A stretch of DNA of 64,000 nucleotides from Pseudomonas plecoglossicida NBRC 103162 = DSM 15088 (lineage in GTDB: Bacteria > Pseudomonadota > Gammaproteobacteria > Pseudomonadales > Pseudomonadaceae). Below, in pieces: positions 59,000-64,000 of this stretch. The position numbers were made by a program, and so were the translations under genes. The first letter of the stretch is position 1. Every line of letters starts with the position of its first letter. The notes under the pieces were generated by a model, which was given only the letters and a program-made list of their open reading frames with translations, was not told the origin of the DNA and searched no databases. The stretch lies in NCBI RefSeq assembly GCF_000730665.1, contig NZ_BBIV01000010.1, positions 124,001 through 188,000 of the forward strand, written 5' to 3'.

Positions 59000-60478
59000 T
59001 CACTTGTCGGCGTGATACGCCGCATCAGCCGTTTCGAAGCGCTGCACCATCGCTTGCGACGGGCTGCCCAGCTTGCTCACCACCACGATAGCGATACTGG
59101 CGAACAGGAAGCCCGGGATGATTTCGTACAGCCCGAGGGTGTCGAAGTTCTTCCACAGGATCACCGTCAGCGCACCCACCACGATACCGGCCAGCGCGCC
59201 GTTGCGGGTCATGCCCTTCCACAGCACCGAAATCAGCACCACCGGACCGAAGGCGGCACCGAAGCCGGCCCAGGCGTAGGCCACCAGGCCCAGCACGCGG
59301 TTTTCCGGGTTGGCAGCCATGGCGATGGCGATCAGGGCCACGGCCAGCACCATCAGGCGACCGACCCAGACCAGCTCGCCCTGGGAGGCGTTCTTGCGCA
59401 GGAACGACTTGTAGAAGTCTTCTGTCAGCGCACTGGAGCACACCAGCAGCTGGCAGCTCAGGGTGCTCATCACCGCCGCCAGGATGGCCGACAGCAGCAC
59501 ACCGGCAACCCACGGGTTGAACAGGATTTTTGCCAGCTCGATGAACACACGCTCGTGGTTCTCGGTGACCGGGCCCGCCAGCTCAGGGTGCGCCGAGAAG
59601 TAGGCGATACCGAAGAAGCCCACGGCACAGGTACCGGCCAGGCACAGGATCATCCAGGTCATGGAGATGCGACGAGCATTGGCGATCGACTTCACCGAGT
59701 CGGCGGCCATGAAACGCGCCAGGATGTGCGGCTGACCGAAGTAGCCCAGGCCCCAACCCATCAACGAGATGATGCCGATGAAGGTCGCACCCTTGAACAT
59801 GTCGAAGTAGGCAGGGTTCTGCGCTTCGATGGCCAGGAAGGTGGTGTCGAAACCGCCGGTGGAGATCAGCACGATGATCGGCGTGAGGATCAGCGCGAAG
59901 ATCATCAGCGAGGCCTGCACGGTGTCGGTCCAGCTGACCGCCAGGAAACCACCGACGAAGGTGTAGGCGATGGTCGCCGCAGCGCCTGCCCACAGTGCGG
60001 TCTCGTATGGCATGCCGAAGGTGCTCTCGAACAGACGGGCACCGGCAACGATGCCGGAAGCGCAATAAATGGTGAAGAACACCAGGATGACGATGGCCGA
60101 GATGATCCGCAGCAGACCGCTGGTGTCTTCGAAGCGGCTGGAGAAGTAGTCCGGCAGGGTCAGCGCATCGCCATTGTGCTCGGTCTGCACGCGCAGGCGG
60201 CCGGCGACGAACAGCCAGTTGAGATAGGCACCGACCGTCAGGCCGATGGCGATCCAGGCTTCGGACAGGCCAGAGAAGTAGATGGCGCCCGGCAGGCCCA
60301 TCAGCAGCCAGCCACTCATGTCGGAAGCACCGGCGGAAAGCGCGGTGACTACGCTACCCAGGCTGCGTCCGCCCAGGATGTAGTCGGAAAGGTTGTTGGT
60401 GGAGCGATAGGCGGCGAAGCCGATCAGCACCATTGCCGCGATGTAGATCACGAAAGTGATCGTTAGTGGATTGCCCAT
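59000..60478 (-). CDS. putP: Sodium/proline symporter PutP
   Basis: A 492-residue SSS-family transporter with 13 membrane helices bringing proline in with Na+. Landmarks: SDYILGGRSLGSVVTALSAG, ASDMSGWLLMGLPGA (Na+ and proline site), WTDTVQASLM and LGYFGQPHILARFMA. It is divergent from putA over a 356-bp control region carrying PutA-type boxes, so proline should relieve repression of both genes. Confidence 0.97.
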   Translation of the reverse strand: MGNPLTITFVIYIAAMVLIGFAAYRSTNNLSDYILGGRSLGSVVTALSAGASDMSGWLLMGLPGAIYFSGLSEAWIAIGLTVGAYLNWLFVAGRLRVQTEHNGDALTLPDYFSSRFEDTSGLLRIISAIVILVFFTIYCASGIVAGARLFESTFGMPYETALWAGAAATIAYTFVGGFLAVSWTDTVQASLMIFALILTPIIVLISTGGFDTTFLAIEAQNPAYFDMFKGATFIGIISLMGWGLGYFGQPHILARFMAADSVKSIANARRISMTWMILCLAGTCAVGFFGIAYFSAHPELAGPVTENHERVFIELAKILFNPWVAGVLLSAILAAVMSTLSCQLLVCSSALTEDFYKSFLRKNASQGELVWVGRLMVLAVALIAIAMAANPENRVLGLVAYAWAGFGAAFGPVVLISVLWKGMTRNGALAGIVVGALTVILWKNFDTLGLYEIIPGFLFASIAIVVVSKLGSPSQAMVQRFETADAAYHADK

Positions 60479-60834
60479 GCGTGTGCCCTGGCGTTTGTTT
60501 TTATCTCATGCGCACCCGTAGCGAGACGGTTGCACCCAGGCGGCGAATCCTATGCAACAACGCAAAGAAGGTGCAACCATTTTTCATTTGCAAGTTGCAC
60601 CCGGCCGTGCTTTTTCAGAAATAATACTTTTTTTGCTTCTTTTTGGAGCAAAGGGGGCCACTTTCATAAGAAAACGCACTGAAAAAGTACGGATTTGCCC
60701 TGTACGAAATATCGCCAGACGAGTTGCACCTTTTGCAGATAAAAATCGGGTTGCACCTGGTTGCACCCGAATTGTCCTACAGATACTCTTGACGCCAGCT
60801 TAGGCCACGCCCGTGGCAACAATGAGGATAAGAA
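60479..60834. promoter_or_regulatory. putP-putA control region with an array of GTTGCA boxes
   Basis: Seven GTTGCA hexamers occur in 240 bp: on the plus strand at 60529, 60594, 60723, 60750 and 60760 (all GTTGCAC), and on the minus strand at 60553-60558 and 60572-60577. They match the PutA operator core known from enterics. The cluster near putA (60723-60768) and the cluster near putP (60529-60602) could bind several PutA dimers and loop. TTGCAC at 60761 with GATACT 16 bp on may be a putA promoter buried in a box. The middle (60605-60720) is A/T-rich and holds nothing else I recognise. Confidence 0.82.
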
Positions 60835-63800
60835 ATGGCGACGACCACCCTTGGGGTCAAACTTGACGACCCGACCCGTGAGCGACTCAAGGCCGCTGCG
60901 CAGTCCATCGACCGCACGCCGCACTGGTTGATCAAGCAAGCGATCTTCAACTACCTGGAGAAGCTCGAGGGTGGTGCCACCCTGACCGAACTCAACGGTC
61001 ATGCCAGCAGCGTCGCCGAAGAGGCTGGTGAAGTGCAGCCGGACCACAGCCACCCGTGCTTCCTGGAATTTGCCGAAAGCATCCTGCCGCAGTCGGTGCT
61101 GCGTTCGTCCATCACCGCCGCCTACCGCCGCCCCGAGCAGGAAGTGGTGCCGATGCTGCTGGAGCAGGCGCGCCTGAGCGCACCGCTGGCAGAGGCCACC
61201 AACAAGATGGCCGCGGGCCTCGCCGAAAAACTGCGTAACCAGAAGAGCGCCGGTGGCCGTGCCGGTATCGTTCAGGGCCTGCTGCAGGAATTCTCGCTGT
61301 CGTCCCAGGAAGGCGTCGCCCTGATGTGCCTGGCCGAAGCCCTGCTGCGCATCCCCGACAAAGGCACCCGTGATGCCCTGATCCGCGACAAGATCAGCAC
61401 CGGCAACTGGCAGCCGCACCTGGGCAACAGCCCATCGCTGTTCGTCAACGCCGCCACCTGGGGCCTGCTGCTGACCGGCAAGCTGGTCTCCACGCACAAC
61501 GAATCCGGCCTCACCTCCTCGCTCACCCGCATCATCGGCAAGAGCGGCGAGCCGATGATCCGCAAGGGCGTCGACATGGCCATGCGCCTGATGGGCGAGC
61601 AGTTCGTCACCGGCGAAACCATCGCCGAAGCCCTGGCCAATGCCAGCCGCTTCGAATCCAAGGGTTTCCGCTATTCCTACGACATGCTCGGCGAAGCCGC
61701 ACTGACCGAGCACGACGCACAGAAATACCTGGCCTCCTACGAGCAGGCGATCCACTCGATCGGCAAGGCCTCCCACGGCCGCGGCATCTATGAAGGCCCG
61801 GGCATCTCGATCAAGCTGTCGGCCCTGCACCCGCGCTACAGCCGCGCCCAGTACGAGCGCGTGATGGAAGAGCTGTACCCGCGCCTGCTGTCGCTGACCC
61901 TGCTGGCCAAGCAGTACGACATCGGCCTGAACATCGACGCCGAAGAAGCCGACCGCCTGGAGCTGTCCCTCGATCTGCTCGAGCGCCTGTGCTTCGAACC
62001 GTCGCTGGCCGGCTGGAACGGTATCGGCTTCGTCATCCAGGCCTACCAGAAGCGTTGCCCGTATGTGATCGACTACGTCATCGACCTGGCCAAGCGCAGC
62101 CGCCACCGCCTGATGATCCGCCTGGTGAAGGGCGCCTACTGGGACAGCGAGATCAAGCGCGCCCAGGTCGAAGGCCTGGAAGGCTATCCGGTCTATACCC
62201 GCAAGGTGTACACCGACGTTTCCTACGTCGCCTGTGCACGCAAACTGCTGGCGGTACCAGAAGCCATCTACCCGCAGTTCGCCACGCACAACGCCCACAC
62301 ACTGTCGGCCATCTACCACATTGCCGGCCAGAACTATTACCCAGGCCAGTACGAGTTCCAATGCCTGCACGGCATGGGTGAGCCGCTGTACGAACAAGTC
62401 GTGGGCAAGGTCTCCGAAGGCAAGCTGAACCGCCCGTGCCGCGTGTACGCACCGGTCGGCACCCACGAAACCCTGCTGGCCTACCTGGTCCGCCGCCTGC
62501 TGGAAAACGGCGCCAACACCTCGTTCGTCAACCGTATCGCCGACCACTCGATTTCCATCCAGGAACTGGTCGCCGACCCGGTCGTCAGCATCGAGCGCAT
62601 GGGCACCCAGGAAGGCAGCATCGGCCTGCCGCACCCGCGCATCCCTCTGCCGCGCGACCTGTACGGCAGCGAGCGGGCCAACTCGGCCGGTATCGACATG
62701 GCCAACGAACACCGCCTGGCGTCGCTGTCCTGCGCCATGCTGGCCACCGCCCACAATGACTGGAAAGCCGCCCCGCTGCTGGCCTGCGCCGCCAGCGAAG
62801 CCGCCGCCGCCCCGGTACTTAACCCGGCCGACCATCGCGATGTGGTGGGCCACGTTCAGGAAGCCACTGTCGCCGACGTCGACAACGCCATCCAGTGCGC
62901 GCTGAATGCCGCCCCGATCTGGCAGGCCACCCCGCCAGCCGAGCGCGCCGCCATTCTGGAGCGCACCGCCGACCTGATGGAAGCCGAAATCCAGCCGCTG
63001 ATGGGCCTGCTCATCCGCGAAGCCGGCAAAACCTTCGCCAACGCCATCGCCGAAGTGCGCGAGGCCGTCGACTTCCTGCGTTACTACGCGGTGCAGGCAC
63101 GCAACGACTTCAGCAACGACGCCCACCGCCCGCTGGGCCCGGTGGTGTGCATCAGCCCGTGGAACTTCCCGCTGGCGATCTTCACCGGCCAGGTGGCCGC
63201 TGCCCTGGCCGCCGCCAACCCGGTATTGGCCAAGCCGGCCGAGCAGACCCCGCTGATCGCCGCCCAGGCCGTGCGCCTGCTGCTCGAAGCGGGCATCCCG
63301 GAAGGCGTCCTGCAATTGCTGCCAGGCCGCGGCGAAACCGTCGGTGCCGGCCTTGTCGGCGACGAGCGCGTGAAGGGTGTGATGTTCACCGGTTCCACCG
63401 AAGTGGCCCGCCTGCTGCAGCGCAATGTCGCCGGCCGCCTGGACAACCAGGGCCGCCCGATCCCGCTGATCGCCGAAACCGGCGGCCAGAACGCGATGAT
63501 CGTCGACTCCTCGGCGCTGACCGAGCAGGTGGTGATCGACGTGGTGTCCTCGGCCTTCGACAGTGCCGGCCAGCGTTGCTCTGCCCTGCGCGTGCTGTGC
63601 CTGCAGGAAGACTCGGCCGACCGCGTGATCGAAATGCTCAAGGGTGCCATGGCCGAAAGCCGCCTGGGCAACCCGGACCGCCTGGCCGTGGACATCGGCC
63701 CGGTGATCGACGCCGAAGCCAAGGCCGGCATCGAGAAGCACATCCAGGGCATGCGCGAGAAAGGCCGCTCGGTCTATCAGGTGGCCATCGCCGATGCTGC

Positions 63801-64000
63801 CGAGGTCAAGCGCGGCACCTTCGTCATGCCGACCCTGATCGAGCTGGACAGCTTCGACGAACTCAAGCGCGAGATCTTCGGCCCGGTACTGCACGTGGTG
63901 CGTTACAACCGCCGCAACCTCGACCAGTTGATCGAGCAGATCAACAACTCCGGCTACGGCCTGACCCTCGGCGTGCACACCCGCATCGACGAGACCATCG
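60835..64000 (+). CDS. putA: Trifunctional PutA: proline dehydrogenase / P5C dehydrogenase / repressor (3' end beyond window)
   Basis: The first ~1055 of about 1315 residues. An N-terminal ribbon-helix-helix DNA-binding domain (MATTTLGVKLDDPTRERLKA, about 1-47) makes this the autogenous repressor of put. The FAD proline dehydrogenase domain follows (RLMIRLVKGAYWDSEIKRAQ, FATHNAHTLSAIYH). The aldehyde dehydrogenase domain (P5C to glutamate) has SPWNFPLAIFTGQ, FTGSTEVA, ETGGQNAMIV and the catalytic Cys915 in SAGQRCSALR. The open frame continues past 64000, so the end is not seen. GAGGATAAG lies before the ATG. Confidence 0.97.
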   Translation, partial: MATTTLGVKLDDPTRERLKAAAQSIDRTPHWLIKQAIFNYLEKLEGGATLTELNGHASSVAEEAGEVQPDHSHPCFLEFAESILPQSVLRSSITAAYRRPEQEVVPMLLEQARLSAPLAEATNKMAAGLAEKLRNQKSAGGRAGIVQGLLQEFSLSSQEGVALMCLAEALLRIPDKGTRDALIRDKISTGNWQPHLGNSPSLFVNAATWGLLLTGKLVSTHNESGLTSSLTRIIGKSGEPMIRKGVDMAMRLMGEQFVTGETIAEALANASRFESKGFRYSYDMLGEAALTEHDAQKYLASYEQAIHSIGKASHGRGIYEGPGISIKLSALHPRYSRAQYERVMEELYPRLLSLTLLAKQYDIGLNIDAEEADRLELSLDLLERLCFEPSLAGWNGIGFVIQAYQKRCPYVIDYVIDLAKRSRHRLMIRLVKGAYWDSEIKRAQVEGLEGYPVYTRKVYTDVSYVACARKLLAVPEAIYPQFATHNAHTLSAIYHIAGQNYYPGQYEFQCLHGMGEPLYEQVVGKVSEGKLNRPCRVYAPVGTHETLLAYLVRRLLENGANTSFVNRIADHSISIQELVADPVVSIERMGTQEGSIGLPHPRIPLPRDLYGSERANSAGIDMANEHRLASLSCAMLATAHNDWKAAPLLACAASEAAAAPVLNPADHRDVVGHVQEATVADVDNAIQCALNAAPIWQATPPAERAAILERTADLMEAEIQPLMGLLIREAGKTFANAIAEVREAVDFLRYYAVQARNDFSNDAHRPLGPVVCISPWNFPLAIFTGQVAAALAAANPVLAKPAEQTPLIAAQAVRLLLEAGIPEGVLQLLPGRGETVGAGLVGDERVKGVMFTGSTEVARLLQRNVAGRLDNQGRPIPLIAETGGQNAMIVDSSALTEQVVIDVVSSAFDSAGQRCSALRVLCLQEDSADRVIEMLKGAMAESRLGNPDRLAVDIGPVIDAEAKAGIEKHIQGMREKGRSVYQVAIADAAEVKRGTFVMPTLIELDSFDELKREIFGPVLHVVRYNRRNLDQLIEQINNSGYGLTLGVHTRIDETI

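Noticed and set aside
60664..63978. Minus-strand open frame of 1104 codons opposite putA
   Set aside because: The plus strand encodes a full PutA with all domains. The minus translation is His/Gln/Val/Gly/Asp-rich and resembles no family; it is a by-product of GC-rich codon use (few stop codons on the opposite strand).

Overview
The window reads as chromosomal backbone of a fluorescent Pseudomonas, most likely the P. putida group. The evidence is GC-rich coding sequence, the gene order hisZ-hflC-hflK-hflX-hfq-miaA-mutL-amiB-tsaE-nnrD, the parE/parC and putP/putA neighbourhoods, and two families of extragenic palindromes (REP) typical of this group. Nearly all sequence is coding. I see no tRNA, rRNA, CRISPR array, insertion sequence or prophage. 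Protein identities come from reading translations against family knowledge; no database search was run.

Layout: (1) 1-10138, minus strand: hisZ (cut by the window edge), then a tightly packed block of hflC, hflK, hflX, hfq, miaA, mutL, amiB, tsaE and nnrD, much of it overlapping or nearly so. (2) 10204-20965: queG, a TRIC-type membrane protein, orn, rsgA, an orphan TIR-like protein, motB/motA behind a clear FliA (sigma-28) promoter, an HDOD protein, rhdA, psd and serB. (3) 21101-22570: a HAMP protein with a decayed cyclase-like domain. (4) 22775-32088, minus strand: a PqiC-type lipoprotein and an operon-like run nudF-yqiB-cpdA-yqiA-parE-(phytase-like)-(retropepsin-like)-parC, in which topoisomerase IV, ADP-ribose and cAMP hydrolases and two exported or anchored unknowns are interleaved. 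(5) 32274-40885: a DUF3298 lipoprotein, cytX and thiC behind a TPP riboswitch, tolC, waaA, and a LysR regulator divergent from an SMR efflux gene with a near-ideal operator. (6) 41032-44037: a three-gene operon (FAD oxidoreductase, aldo/keto reductase, Nudix-like protein).

(7) 44108-57514 is a lipopolysaccharide (LPS) and cell-surface locus: hldE, msbA, an O-antigen ligase-like protein, a WaaP-like kinase relative, three or four glycosyltransferases, a PIG-L deacetylase (DnpA-type), a Mig-14 protein and a NodU/CmcH carbamoyltransferase. Together they would make heptose, export lipid A-core, and build and decorate outer core. (8) 57699-64000: rlmJ, a small unknown gene, then putP and putA (cut by the right edge) diverging from a 356-bp control region packed with GTTGCA motifs.

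The most interesting items are the degenerate cyclase-homology domain at 21101-22570, the orphan TIR-like protein lacking the usual catalytic Glu, the WaaP-like protein with Ser at the catalytic Asp position, a 12-nt alternative pairing built into the thiC leader, and the put operator array.
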